DNA of 64,000 nt from Caballeronia cordobensis (lineage in GTDB: Bacteria > Pseudomonadota > Gammaproteobacteria > Burkholderiales > Burkholderiaceae), in NCBI RefSeq assembly GCF_001544575.2, contig NZ_FCNY02000007.1, forward strand, positions 248,001 through 312,000, read 5' to 3'. Shown in pieces: positions 25,504 to 34,785 of this stretch (position 1 is the stretch's first letter; each line of letters opens with the position of its first letter). The position numbers and the translations under genes were made by a program. Under the pieces are notes generated by a model. The model saw nothing but the letters and a program-made list of their open reading frames with translations. It had not been told where the DNA came from and ran no database searches.

Positions 25504-26700
25504 ATGTCTTTCACTCGCAAACGCATCTACGCCGCGCTGGGCGCGACGCTGATCATCGTCGGCGCGGGCGGATACACCGCCTGGCGCGGCCACGGCGATG
25601 CGGCGATCAGCGAAGCCAAAGCCGCCGCTCATAGTCCGACCGCCACCGAAGTCGATGTCGCGACCGTGGTATCGAAGACCATCACCGACTGGCAAAGCTA
25701 TTCGGGCCGGCTCGAAGCCGTCGATCACGTCGATATTCGTCCGCTGGTGCCGGGGACGATCGTCGCCGTGCATTTCAAGGACGGTCAGCTCGTGAAGAAG
25801 GGCGATGCACTCTTCACGATCGATCCGCGCCCGTATGAAGCCGAAGTCGATCGCGCGCAGGCGCAGCTCGCGGCGGCGCAGGCGCGCAACGGATATACGT
25901 CGACGGATGCGGCGCGCGCCGAGCGCCTGCTCGCCGACAACGCGATCGCCAAGCGCGATTACGACGAGAAGCAGAACGCCGCGCGCGAGGCCGTCGCCAA
26001 CCTGAAGGCCGCGCAGGCCGCGCTCGAAGCCGCGAAGATCAATCTCGCGTACACGCATATCACGGCGCCCGTGTCGGGCCGCGTATCGCGCGCGGAGCTC
26101 ACGGTGGGCAACATCGTCTCGACGGGCGGCAACGCGCCCTTGCTGACGACGCTCGTGTCGGTCTCGCCGATCTACGCATCGTTCGATGTCGATGAACAAA
26201 CGTACTTGCGCTATCTCGGCCGCGATGCGGGCAGCAACGTGCCGGTGTCGCTCGGTCTCGCGAACGAAGACGGTTATTCGCGCGACGGCGTGGTCGATTC
26301 CGTCGATAACCGGCTCGATACGACGTCCGGCACGATTCGCGTGCGCGCGCGCTTCAACAACCCGGACGGCTCGCTGGTGCCGGGCCTCTATGCCCGCGTG
26401 AAAGTGGGCGGCGGCACGCCGCATCCGGCCGTACTCGTGGAGGACGAAGCCATCGGCACCGATCAGGACAAGAAGTTCGTGATGGTGGTCGACAAGGACA
26501 ACCGCGTGCAGTACCGCGAAGTGTCGCTCGGCCAGACGCATGAAGGCCTGCGCGTGATCAGCAAGGGCCTGCAGGCGGGCGAGCGCATCGTCGTGAACGG
26601 CTTGCAGCGCGTGCGTCCGAACGACGTGATCAAGGCCAACAACGTCGCGATGAACGACGACGACAAGGCGCCCGCCGTGAAGACGGCGTCCGCGCAGTAA
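25504..26700 (+). CDS. ceoA: RND efflux periplasmic adaptor CeoA/BpeE
   Basis: This membrane-fusion protein links the RND pump to the outer-membrane channel. The 398-residue product has an N-terminal anchor or signal helix (about 9-24, no lipobox Cys), a split lipoyl domain (LVPGTIVAVHFKDGQLVKKG and ITAPVSGRVSRAEL), an alpha-hairpin between them and a C-terminal beta-barrel. The start follows GGAGCCTCTCACC. It sits 69 bp after llpE and 29 bp before ceoB. Homologous pumps export chloramphenicol, trimethoprim and fluoroquinolones. Confidence 0.93.
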   Translation: MSFTRKRIYAALGATLIIVGAGGYTAWRGHGDAAISEAKAAAHSPTATEVDVATVVSKTITDWQSYSGRLEAVDHVDIRPLVPGTIVAVHFKDGQLVKKGDALFTIDPRPYEAEVDRAQAQLAAAQARNGYTSTDAARAERLLADNAIAKRDYDEKQNAAREAVANLKAAQAALEAAKINLAYTHITAPVSGRVSRAELTVGNIVSTGGNAPLLTTLVSVSPIYASFDVDEQTYLRYLGRDAGSNVPVSLGLANEDGYSRDGVVDSVDNRLDTTSGTIRVRARFNNPDGSLVPGLYARVKVGGGTPHPAVLVEDEAIGTDQDKKFVMVVDKDNRVQYREVSLGQTHEGLRVISKGLQAGERIVVNGLQRVRPNDVIKANNVAMNDDDKAPAVKTASAQ

Positions 26701-26729
26701 GGGCCGTTCCGCAACAGACAGAACTCGTC

Positions 26730-29700
26730 ATGAACATATCCAAATTTTTCATCGACCGCCCGATCTTTGCGGGCGTGCTCTCGGTGATCGTGCTGCTGGC
26801 GGGCATCATCGCCATGTTCAAGCTGCCGATCTCCGAGTATCCGGAAGTCGTGCCGCCTTCGGTCGTGGTGCATGCGCAGTATCCCGGCGCCAACCCGAAG
26901 GTGATTGCGGAAACCGTGGCCTCGCCGCTCGAAGAGCAGATCAACGGCGTCGAGGACATGCTCTACATGCAGTCGCAGGCGAATAGCGACGGCAACCTCA
27001 CGACGACCGTCACGTTCAAGCTCGGCACCGATCCGGACAAGAACACGCAGCTCGTGCAGAACCGCGTGAATCAGGCGTTGCCGCGCCTGCCGCAGGACGT
27101 GACGCGTCTCGGCGTGACGACGATCAAATCGTCGCCCACGCTCACGATGGTCGTCCACCTGAACTCGCCCAATGGCCGTTACGACATGACGTATCTGCGC
27201 AACTACGCGCTGATCAACGTGAAGGACCGGCTCGAACGCATCGCGGGCGTGGGCGAGGTGCAGTTGTGGGGCTCGGGCGATTACTCGATGCGTGTGTGGC
27301 TCGATCCGCAAAAGGTCGCGCAGCGCGGCATGACGGCGACCGATGTCGTCAATGCGATTCGCGAGCAGAACGTGCAGGTGGCCGCAGGCGTGATCGGCGG
27401 CTCGCCGACACTGCCGAACGTGCCGCTGCAACTGAACGTGAACGCGCGCGGCCGCTTGCAGAACGAGTCGGAATTCCGCGACATCGTGCTGAAGACTTCG
27501 CCCGACGGCGCGGTCACGCATCTCTCCGATGTGGCGCGTGTCGAACTCGCGGCGTCGGAATATGGCTTGCGCTCGCTGCTCGACAACAAGTCGGCGGTCG
27601 CGATCGCGATCAATCAGCAGCCGGGCGCGAACTCGCTGCAGATTTCCGACGAAGTCCGCAAGACGATGAAGGAACTGCAGGCGGACATGCCCGCAGGCCT
27701 GGAATATCAGATCGTCTATGACCCGACGCAGTTCGTGCGCTCGTCGATCGAAGCGGTGATCCACACGCTCGCCGAAGCCATCGCGCTCGTCGTGCTGGTC
27801 GTGATCGTGTTCCTGCAGACGTGGCGCGCGTCGATCATTCCGCTGCTCGCGGTGCCGGTGTCGATTGTCGGGACGTTCTCGCTGCTGCTTGCGTTCGGGT
27901 TCTCGATCAACGCGTTGTCATTGTTCGGGATGGTGCTGGCCATCGGCATTGTCGTCGACGATGCGATCGTGGTCGTGGAAAACGTCGAGCGCAACATCGA
28001 GGCGGGTTTATCGGCGAGAGAGGCGACCTATCAGGCCATGCGCGAAGTGAGCGGGCCGATTATCGCCATCGCGCTGACGCTCGTCGCCGTGTTCGTGCCG
28101 CTCGCGTTCATGTCGGGTCTCACGGGCCAGTTCTACAAGCAGTTCGCGATGACCATCGCGATCTCGACGGTGATCTCCGCGTTCAACTCGCTGACGCTGT
28201 CGCCCGCGCTCGCCGCCTTGCTGCTCAAGGGTCACGATGAACCGAAAGACTGGCTCACGCGTGGCATGGATCGCGTGTTCGGTGGATTCTTCCATGTGTT
28301 CAACAAGGTGTTTCATCGCGGTTCCGATGCGTACGGCAAGGGCGTGAAGAATGTCATCAATCGCAAGGCCTTGATGATGGGCGTGTATGCCGTGCTGCTC
28401 GGCGGCGCGGTGCTGATGGGCAAGGTCGTGCCGGGCGGCTTCGTGCCCGCGCAGGACAAGGAATATCTGATCAGCTTCGCGCAACTGCCGAACGGCGCAT
28501 CGCTCGATCGCACCGAAGGCGTGATCCGCCAGATGAGCGATATCGCGCTGAAGCAGCCGGGCGTGGAGAGCGCGGTGGAATTCCCGGGCTTGTCGGTGAA
28601 TGGCTTCACCAACTCGTCGAGCGCGGGCATCGTGTTCGTCACGTTGAAGCCGTTCAAGGAACGCGTGCATGACAAGGCGCTGTCCGCGGGCGCGATCGCC
28701 GGCGCGCTGAATCAGAAGTACGCAGGCATCAAGGGCTCGTTCATCGCCGTGTTCCCGCCGCCGCCGGTTCTGGGCCTCGGCACGTTGGGCGGCTTCAAGA
28801 TGCAACTGGAAGATCGCGGCGCGCTCGGTTATGCGGCGCTCAACGATGCCACGCAGGCGTTCATCAAGCGCGCCGCGCAGACGCCCGAGCTCGGACCGAC
28901 GTTCTCCAGCTATCAGATCAACGTGCCGCAACTCAACGTCGATCTGGATCGCGTGAAGGCGAAGCAGCTCGGCGTCTCCGTGACGGACGTGTTCGACACG
29001 ATGCAGGTCTATCTCGGCTCGCTCTACGTGAACGACTTCAATCGCTTCGGACGCGTGTATCAGGTGCGCGTGCAGGCCGATGCGCCGTTCCGCGCGAATC
29101 CCGAAGATATCGGCTTGCTGAAGACGCGTAACGCGAATGGCGACATGGTGCCGCTGTCCTCGCTCGTGAAGGTGACGCCGACGTATGGCCCGGAAATGGT
29201 CGTGCGCTACAACGGCTACACCGCCGCCGATATCAACGGGGGGCCCGCGCCGGGCTATTCGTCGGGCCAGGCGCAGGCCGCGGCGGAACGCATTGCAGCG
29301 GAAGTGCTGCCGCGCGGGATCAAGTTCGAATGGACCGATCTCACGTATCAGCAGATTCTCGCCGGCAATGCCGCGCTGTGGGTCTTCCCGATCAGCGTGC
29401 TGCTCGTGTTCCTCGTGCTCGCCGCGCTGTATGAAAGCCTGACGCTGCCGCTCGCGGTCATCCTGATCGTGCCGATGAGCATTCTTTCCGCCTTGCTCGG
29501 CGTATGGCTCACCGATGGCGACAACAACATCTTCACGCAGATCGGCTTGATGGTGCTGGTGGGCCTGTCGGCGAAGAACGCGATTCTGATCGTGGAGTTC
29601 GCACGCGAACTGGAGATGCAGGGACGTTCCATCGTGCAGGCTGCAATTGAAGCGAGCCGCCTGCGTCTGCGCCCGATTCTGATGACGTCCATCGCGTTCA

Positions 29701-29930
29701 TCATGGGTGTGGTGCCGCTCGTGCTGTCGTCGGGCGCGGGCTCGGAAATGCGTCATGCAATGGGCGTCGCGGTGTTCTTCGGCATGTTGGGCGTCACGCT
29801 CTTCGGTCTGATGCTCACGCCGGTGTTCTATGTGATCCTGCGCAAGCTCTCGCGCACGGAGCATGTGACGGACAAGCACGGCACGCATCCGCAGATGCGC
29901 GGTATCGGTGCTTCGGTCGAAGCGCAATGA
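26730..29930 (+). CDS. ceoB: RND multidrug transporter CeoB/BpeF
   Basis: This 1066-residue inner-membrane proton antiporter is of the HAE1 (AcrB) type. It starts with the typical NISKFFIDRPIFAGVLSV. The proton-relay Asp pair is in GIVVDDAIVVVENVERN in the fourth transmembrane helix, and GLSAKNAILIVEFA lies in the second half. The length matches the family. Its stop overlaps the start region of the channel gene. Synteny with ceoA and opcM supports the CeoB/BpeF assignment; exact substrates cannot be read here. Confidence 0.94.
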   Translation: MNISKFFIDRPIFAGVLSVIVLLAGIIAMFKLPISEYPEVVPPSVVVHAQYPGANPKVIAETVASPLEEQINGVEDMLYMQSQANSDGNLTTTVTFKLGTDPDKNTQLVQNRVNQALPRLPQDVTRLGVTTIKSSPTLTMVVHLNSPNGRYDMTYLRNYALINVKDRLERIAGVGEVQLWGSGDYSMRVWLDPQKVAQRGMTATDVVNAIREQNVQVAAGVIGGSPTLPNVPLQLNVNARGRLQNESEFRDIVLKTSPDGAVTHLSDVARVELAASEYGLRSLLDNKSAVAIAINQQPGANSLQISDEVRKTMKELQADMPAGLEYQIVYDPTQFVRSSIEAVIHTLAEAIALVVLVVIVFLQTWRASIIPLLAVPVSIVGTFSLLLAFGFSINALSLFGMVLAIGIVVDDAIVVVENVERNIEAGLSAREATYQAMREVSGPIIAIALTLVAVFVPLAFMSGLTGQFYKQFAMTIAISTVISAFNSLTLSPALAALLLKGHDEPKDWLTRGMDRVFGGFFHVFNKVFHRGSDAYGKGVKNVINRKALMMGVYAVLLGGAVLMGKVVPGGFVPAQDKEYLISFAQLPNGASLDRTEGVIRQMSDIALKQPGVESAVEFPGLSVNGFTNSSSAGIVFVTLKPFKERVHDKALSAGAIAGALNQKYAGIKGSFIAVFPPPPVLGLGTLGGFKMQLEDRGALGYAALNDATQAFIKRAAQTPELGPTFSSYQINVPQLNVDLDRVKAKQLGVSVTDVFDTMQVYLGSLYVNDFNRFGRVYQVRVQADAPFRANPEDIGLLKTRNANGDMVPLSSLVKVTPTYGPEMVVRYNGYTAADINGGPAPGYSSGQAQAAAERIAAEVLPRGIKFEWTDLTYQQILAGNAALWVFPISVLLVFLVLAALYESLTLPLAVILIVPMSILSALLGVWLTDGDNNIFTQIGLMVLVGLSAKNAILIVEFARELEMQGRSIVQAAIEASRLRLRPILMTSIAFIMGVVPLVLSSGAGSEMRHAMGVAVFFGMLGVTLFGLMLTPVFYVILRKLSRTEHVTDKHGTHPQMRGIGASVEAQ

Positions 29931-29938
29931 GGTCAATG

Positions 29939-31426
29939 ATGAATAAGCTGCATGTTGTTTCGAGTCTGATGGCCGCGTTGCTGCTGGTCGGATGTTCGCT
30001 TGCGCCCACGTACGAGAAGCCCGACGTCAACGCGCCTTCCGCGTATAAGGAAACGCCTGCTTTGCAGGCGTCGGAAGCGGGCACATGGAAAGCCGCGCAG
30101 CCTTCCGAAGAGATGCTGCGCGGCGAATGGTGGACGATTTTCGCCGACGCCACGCTCGACGATCTGGAAAAGCAGGCGCAGGACGCAAACCAGAATCTGC
30201 GGGCCGCCGCGGCGCGCGTGAAGGAAGCGCGCGCGATCAACCAGACGGCGCGCGCCGGACTGTTCCCGACGCTCGACGCGGGCTTCGGGCCGACGCGGGA
30301 GAAGTTCTCGCCCGCCTCGCAGTTCCTGCCGCCCAATGGCAACGTGCCCGCGCAGACCTTGTGGCGCGCGCAGGCGAGCGTGTCGTATGAAGTGGATCTG
30401 TTCGGCCGCGTCGCGAACACGGTGCAGGCCGCGAACGCCGAGACGCAGCAGAGCGAGGCGCTGTTCCGTTCGGTGCAGCTCGCGCTGCAGGCGGATGTCG
30501 CGCAGAACTACTTCAATCTGCGCGAGCTCGATGCCGAAGCGGATGTCTACACGCGCACGGTGCAACTGCGCGAGCAAGCGCTGAAGCTCGTGCAAAAGCG
30601 CTTCAACGAAGGCGATATCAGCGAACTGGACCTGGCGCGCGCGAAGTCGGAGCTTGCGACGGCGCGCTCCGAAGCGATGACGGTGCAACGTCTGCGCGCG
30701 GCATCGGAGCATAGCCTTGCGGTGTTGTTAGGCAAGGCGCCCGCCGAGTTCACGATGGCCGCGAATCCGCTCAAGCCGGTGACGATCCGCGTGCCGCCGG
30801 GCCTGCCTTCGTCGCTGCTGGAGCGTCGTCCCGATATCGCCGCGGCGGAACGCGCTATGGCGGCGGCGAATGCGCGCATCGGCGTGGCGAAGGCGGCGTT
30901 CTTCCCGTCGCTCACGCTGACGGGCCTGGGCGGTTTCGAATCGGCGACGCTCGGCGATCTCTTCAAATGGTCGAGCCGCACGTTCCTGCTCGGGCCGTTC
31001 GCGGGCACGGCGCTCAATATCCCGATCTTCGATGGCGGCCGGCGCAAGGGCAATCTCGCGAATGCGCGCGCGATCTATGAAGAGGATGTGGCGAGCTATC
31101 GTCAGCAGGTGCTGGTCGCGTTCCGCGAGGTGGAGGACAACCTCTCGGACCTGCGCATCCTCGAAGACCAGACGGCCACGCAGGAAGATGCCGTGAAGGC
31201 GTCGGTGCGCGCGGCGCAGCTCTCGCGCACGCAGTACACCGAGGGCGCGGTGAATTATCTCGACGTGATCGACGCCGAGCGCACCGTGCTGCAAACGCAG
31301 CGTTCATCGGTGCAATTGCAGGGCGCGCAGGCGATCTCGACGGTGAATCTGATCCGCGCGCTGGGCGGCGGTTGGGGCGATGCGATGCCCAAACCCGTGC
31401 CCGAGCCGAGTCTCGCGCAGAAGTAA
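29939..31426 (+). CDS. opcM: NodT-family outer-membrane channel lipoprotein OpcM/OprC
   Basis: This TolC-like channel completes the tripartite pump. A lipobox (LLLVGC) follows a short signal helix, so the protein is lipid-anchored. Two outer-membrane efflux repeats follow, with long coiled-coil helices. I use the ATG at 29939, 6 nt after GAGG; ATG codons at 29927 (overlapping the ceoB stop) and 29936 are in frame and would add up to four residues. A 15-bp hairpin lies just beyond the stop. Confidence 0.92.
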   Translation: MNKLHVVSSLMAALLLVGCSLAPTYEKPDVNAPSAYKETPALQASEAGTWKAAQPSEEMLRGEWWTIFADATLDDLEKQAQDANQNLRAAAARVKEARAINQTARAGLFPTLDAGFGPTREKFSPASQFLPPNGNVPAQTLWRAQASVSYEVDLFGRVANTVQAANAETQQSEALFRSVQLALQADVAQNYFNLRELDAEADVYTRTVQLREQALKLVQKRFNEGDISELDLARAKSELATARSEAMTVQRLRAASEHSLAVLLGKAPAEFTMAANPLKPVTIRVPPGLPSSLLERRPDIAAAERAMAAANARIGVAKAAFFPSLTLTGLGGFESATLGDLFKWSSRTFLLGPFAGTALNIPIFDGGRRKGNLANARAIYEEDVASYRQQVLVAFREVEDNLSDLRILEDQTATQEDAVKASVRAAQLSRTQYTEGAVNYLDVIDAERTVLQTQRSSVQLQGAQAISTVNLIRALGGGWGDAMPKPVPEPSLAQK

Positions 31427-31430
31427 TGCT

Positions 31431-31465
31431 TGAATATGGCCCTGCTCAATGCAGGGCCATATTCA
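31431..31465. terminator. Hairpin after opcM
   Basis: A perfect 15-bp stem, TGAATATGGCCCTGC (31431-31445) with GCAGGGCCATATTCA (31451-31465), has a TCAAT loop and begins 5 bp past the opcM stop. It lacks a long T tract on the plus strand, so it may be a transcript-stabilising or Rho-assisted end, not a strict intrinsic terminator. Confidence 0.6.
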
Positions 31466-31578
31466 TTGGGGAGCCGGGTAAACGCGATTGTTCGTTTCCC
31501 GGAACATATGTCTTCACCTATCTAGCGTTTATCCGCAGGGCTCGAATCCTTAGAATTCAATCAAGGGATAAGGAGCCG

Positions 31579-31806
31579 ATGATGAGAGACTTGATCGCAA
31601 AGCAACTGTATCAGCCGGCGGTGGTGCTGCCACTGCTGCTGTTGACGCGCCTGATGGTCACGCTCGACTTCAATCTCGCCCAGGTGATGTTCGTGATGAT
31701 GCTGAAGGGTTCGCAGCACGCGTATCAGTTCGCGCTGCGTCATACGGTGGCGCGTCAGCGCAGCAGCGCCGCCGTCAAGCATCTGCCCTGCAACAACTGC
31801 TGCTGA
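31579..31806 (+). CDS. Small membrane-associated protein with CNNCC tail
   Basis: This 75-residue protein is unrecognised. AAGGAG 4-9 nt upstream supports translation from 31579 or the ATG right after it. Residues 13-28 and 33-42 are hydrophobic (VVLPLLLLTRLMVTLD, AQVMFVMMLKG), followed by a basic segment and a cysteine-rich end, CNNCC, that could bind a metal or form disulfides. It ends 9 bp before the convergent ppk2 gene. Confidence 0.6.
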   Translation: MMRDLIAKQLYQPAVVLPLLLLTRLMVTLDFNLAQVMFVMMLKGSQHAYQFALRHTVARQRSSAAVKHLPCNNCC

Positions 31807-31815
31807 TATCGACGC

Positions 31816-32712
31816 TCAATACACTTCGGGAACGTACATATCGTCCGGCACGGGCTGACGCAGATAATCGGGATTGAACACGCGGTCGGGCAGTTCGATC
31901 GACGCATGCTCGACATCGTGATACGGCACCTGGCTTAGCAGGTGGCTGATGCAGTTCAGCCGTGCGCGCTTCTTGTCGACCGCGTGGACGACCCACCACG
32001 GCGCCTCGGGAATGTGCGTGCGCTGAAGCATCACTTCCTTGGCCGCCGTATACGCTTCCCAGCGGCGGCGGCTTTCCAGATCCATCGGGCTCAGCTTCCA
32101 CTGCTTGAGCGGATCTTCGATACGCGCCTGGAAGCGCACTTCCTGTTCGTCGTCGGTGATCGAGAACCAGTACTTCACGATCTGGATGCCGCTTCTCACC
32201 AGCATCTTCTCGAACTCGGGCACCGAGCGGAAGAATTCTTCATACTCTTCGTCGCTGCAGAAATTCATCACGCGCTCGACGCCCGCGCGGTTATACCAGC
32301 TCCGGTCGAATAAAACGATTTCACCGGCCGCCGGCAAGTGCGAGACATAGCGCTGGAAATACCATTGCGTGCGTTCGCGATTGTTCGGCGCGGGCAGCGC
32401 AGCCACGCGGCACACGCGGGGATTCAGGCGTTGCGTGATGCGCTTGATCGCGCCGCCTTTGCCCGCCGCATCGCGTCCTTCGAAAAGCACGACCAGCCGG
32501 TGCCCCGTGTGCACGACCCAGTCCTGCAGCTTCACGAGCTCGCCCTGCAAACGGAACAGTTCGCGGAAATACGTCTTGCGCAACTGGCGCTCTTCTTCCG
32601 AGAAGGTCGACTCGCCGTCCAGGAAGCGATCGTCGACCTCCATCTCGAACTCTTCGTCGTAGCTGTCGATGATGTCGGCATGGAAACGGCGCTGTTTCTC
32701 CGTCGTGTTCAT
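31816..32712 (-). CDS. ppk2: Polyphosphate kinase 2
   Basis: PPK2 moves phosphate between polyphosphate and nucleotides, most often making GTP or ATP from polyphosphate. The 298-residue single-domain protein has Walker A (GRDAAGKGG, near residue 79), Walker B (LFDRSWYNRAGVE) and a lid region (ARIEDPLKQWKLSPMD), as in class I enzymes. It is transcribed alone, divergent from the pyrroline carboxylate reductase gene with 235 bp between, and converges on the small membrane protein. Confidence 0.93.
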   Translation of the reverse strand: MNTTEKQRRFHADIIDSYDEEFEMEVDDRFLDGESTFSEEERQLRKTYFRELFRLQGELVKLQDWVVHTGHRLVVLFEGRDAAGKGGAIKRITQRLNPRVCRVAALPAPNNRERTQWYFQRYVSHLPAAGEIVLFDRSWYNRAGVERVMNFCSDEEYEEFFRSVPEFEKMLVRSGIQIVKYWFSITDDEQEVRFQARIEDPLKQWKLSPMDLESRRRWEAYTAAKEVMLQRTHIPEAPWWVVHAVDKKRARLNCISHLLSQVPYHDVEHASIELPDRVFNPDYLRQPVPDDMYVPEVY

Positions 32713-32947
32713 GAAGGGCTCCGTGGCGTTCTGGGGCGGCCGCTGTCGTGGTTTCGAGTTGCGGCGCGGGACGGCCGATTATGACGGCATTCGATGGCAG
32801 TCATATGACAATGACCGCATCGGCGATTCGCTGATTCATTTTAGAAAGCGCGCGCGCTTTATGACACGACGGCGCGCGCCGTTAGAATGTTCCGGCATTT
32901 CGATGGCATGCCGATGGCACTTTCAACCCTAACAGCGAGCGAACACG

Positions 32948-33883
32948 ATGACCGCGACGATCCACAGTTTCGACGAAGCCAACACCGCACGCCTGGTGCC
33001 GTACGACCGGCTCGTGGACACGCTCGCCGCGACCATGCTCGATTACGCGGCGGGGCGCATCGTCAGTCCGGAGCGCATGGTGGTGCCGATCGAAGGCGGC
33101 GTGATGCTCTCGATGCCCGCGAGCGCCGCCGATCTCGCCATGCACAAGCTCGTGAACGTCTGCACGGGCAACGGCGCGCTCGGCCTGCCGACGATTCACG
33201 GCCAGGTCACGGCTTATGACGCCGTCACCGGCGTGCCGCAATTCATGCTCGACGGTCCGACCGTCACGGGCCGGCGCACGGCGTCGGTCTCGATGCTCGC
33301 GATCCGCGCGCTGCATGCGGGCGCGCCGCGCGAGGTGCTCGTGATCGGCACGGGCAAGCAGGCGGCGTATCACATCGAGGCGCTCGCCGCCGTCTATCCC
33401 GATGCGCGCATCCGCGTGCAGGGCTCGCGTGCGGGACGTGCGCGCGAATTCTGCGCGGCGCACGCGTCGCTGTCGGCCAATCTGGCCGCGCTGGACGACG
33501 CGGCGATTCCCGATTCCGTCGATGTCGTCATCGCCGCGACCACGAGCAAGACGCCCGTCTACACGATGCCTGCGCGCGCGGGGCGCCTCGTGATCGGCGT
33601 GGGCGCCTTCACCGCCGATGCCGCCGAGATCGCCGCCGCGACCGTTCATGCGAGCGCGCTTTACGTCGACGACCCCGCGGGCGCGCGGCACGAAGCGGGC
33701 GACTTCATTCTTGCGGGCATCGACTGGAACGCGGTGCATCCGCTGGCCGAGGCGCTCGCGGCTTCGTCGAAGAACGCCGACGCCACGCGCGCCGTGATGT
33801 TCAAGTCGGTCGGCTGCGCGGCGTGGGACCTGGCGGCGTGCCGCGTCGCGCGCGCGATTTTGTCGGAGGAAAAAGGCGCGTAA
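32948..33883 (+). CDS. Delta-1-pyrroline-2-carboxylate reductase-like (ornithine cyclodeaminase family)
   Basis: This 311-residue protein belongs to the ornithine cyclodeaminase / mu-crystallin family, in the group annotated as delta-1-pyrroline-2-carboxylate / piperideine-2-carboxylate reductase, which serves hydroxyproline or D-lysine breakdown. The NAD(P) loop VLVIGTGKQAAYH is near residue 122 and substrate-side residues are in MHKLVNVC. It stands alone. The upstream region has a 16-bp perfect palindrome (AAAGCGCGCGCGCTTT at 32845-32860). Ornithine cyclodeaminase or ketimine reductase remain possible. Confidence 0.8.
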   Translation: MTATIHSFDEANTARLVPYDRLVDTLAATMLDYAAGRIVSPERMVVPIEGGVMLSMPASAADLAMHKLVNVCTGNGALGLPTIHGQVTAYDAVTGVPQFMLDGPTVTGRRTASVSMLAIRALHAGAPREVLVIGTGKQAAYHIEALAAVYPDARIRVQGSRAGRAREFCAAHASLSANLAALDDAAIPDSVDVVIAATTSKTPVYTMPARAGRLVIGVGAFTADAAEIAAATVHASALYVDDPAGARHEAGDFILAGIDWNAVHPLAEALAASSKNADATRAVMFKSVGCAAWDLAACRVARAILSEEKGA

Positions 33884-34016
33884 CGCCAGACCCCATAAGG
33901 CCGTGCGGGTTGGAACGGGACTTGCTGACTGTTTTTTTTGAGCGATGAAGGCGCGAAGACGCCATCGGATGAACGGCGCACAGCGCGCCACAGCAATAGA
34001 GCCAGCGAACTGACCC

Positions 34017-34328
34017 ATGAAAAGTCGATACGACAGCAAATGGCACCCGTGGATTCCGGCACACGAGGACGGACGAGAGGGCGCGGGCGGGGACCGCAAG
34101 GGGGCGGCCCGGCCAAGCGCCGCGCCGCCGGCGGCATACTTCATATCCGTGCTCGAGCTTGCCACCGGCGAGAAGCTCGGCAACGACGAGCGTGTGCGCG
34201 CCGTGGCGATGCTCGAATCGCAATTCGGCGCGGGGCGTCCTCGTACGTTGAAGGAAGCCGTGCGCATCTGCGCGGCGGCGATCGATTCGTCGACGTTGCA
34301 GCGCATGGCGCGCGGCGCAAAGGCCTGA
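34017..34328 (+). CDS. Hypothetical protein
   Basis: This 103-residue protein is unrecognised. The first 40 residues are polar and rich in Gly, Arg and Ala; the rest (YFISVLELATGEKLGNDER, then a helical region) looks like a small folded helical domain. No strong ribosome site precedes the ATG. The open frame and codon use are compatible with a real gene but do not prove it. Its flanks hold no conserved partner. Confidence 0.5.
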   Translation: MKSRYDSKWHPWIPAHEDGREGAGGDRKGAARPSAAPPAAYFISVLELATGEKLGNDERVRAVAMLESQFGAGRPRTLKEAVRICAAAIDSSTLQRMARGAKA

Positions 34329-34436
34329 CAACCGTCTGAAAAAAGCACGAATGCAAAGCGCGTTTTTTCACATCTGTGTAAAACGAACGTGTTTCACCGG
34401 AGAAGCGCGCGACCGTTCGAATCCACGCGCCAGTGC

Positions 34437-34751
34437 CTATTTAACGGTCTGAATGACGTCAAATCCCTCGAACTCGGGATGCCCGAGATAGAGTTGGCGC
34501 GTTTCGCCGCCCGCGTTGCGATGCGCGGCGCGAAACGCGTCCGAGCGCGTCCAGTCTTCGAAGGCCGCCTGACTGGCCCAGATCGTATGGCTCGAATAGA
34601 GGACGTGATCGTCCTTCGCCGGACCTTTGAGCAGATGAAACTCGACGAACCCCGGCACGTCTTTCAGATGCGTGTCGCGGCTGGTCCAGAGACGTTCGAA
34701 GTCGGCCTCGGCGCCGGGCACGATCTTGAAGCGGTTCATGGCGATATACAT
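34437..34751 (-). CDS. IsdG/HmoA-type heme-degrading monooxygenase
   Basis: This 104-residue antibiotic-biosynthesis-monooxygenase (ABM) domain protein probably opens heme to release iron. The residues known as the catalytic set in IsdG (Asn, Trp, His) are present at Asn6 (AMNRFKIV), Trp67 (FEDWTRSD) and His77 (FRAAHRNAGG), with spacing matching the staphylococcal enzymes. This supports HmoA/IsdG over other ABM proteins. It lies 34 bp after a DUF1428 gene on the same strand, probably one operon. No heme transport gene is nearby. Confidence 0.8.
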   Translation of the reverse strand: MYIAMNRFKIVPGAEADFERLWTSRDTHLKDVPGFVEFHLLKGPAKDDHVLYSSHTIWASQAAFEDWTRSDAFRAAHRNAGGETRQLYLGHPEFEGFDVIQTVK

Positions 34752-34785
34752 GTCGATATGTTTCCTTCGCGATTGAATAAAAAAA

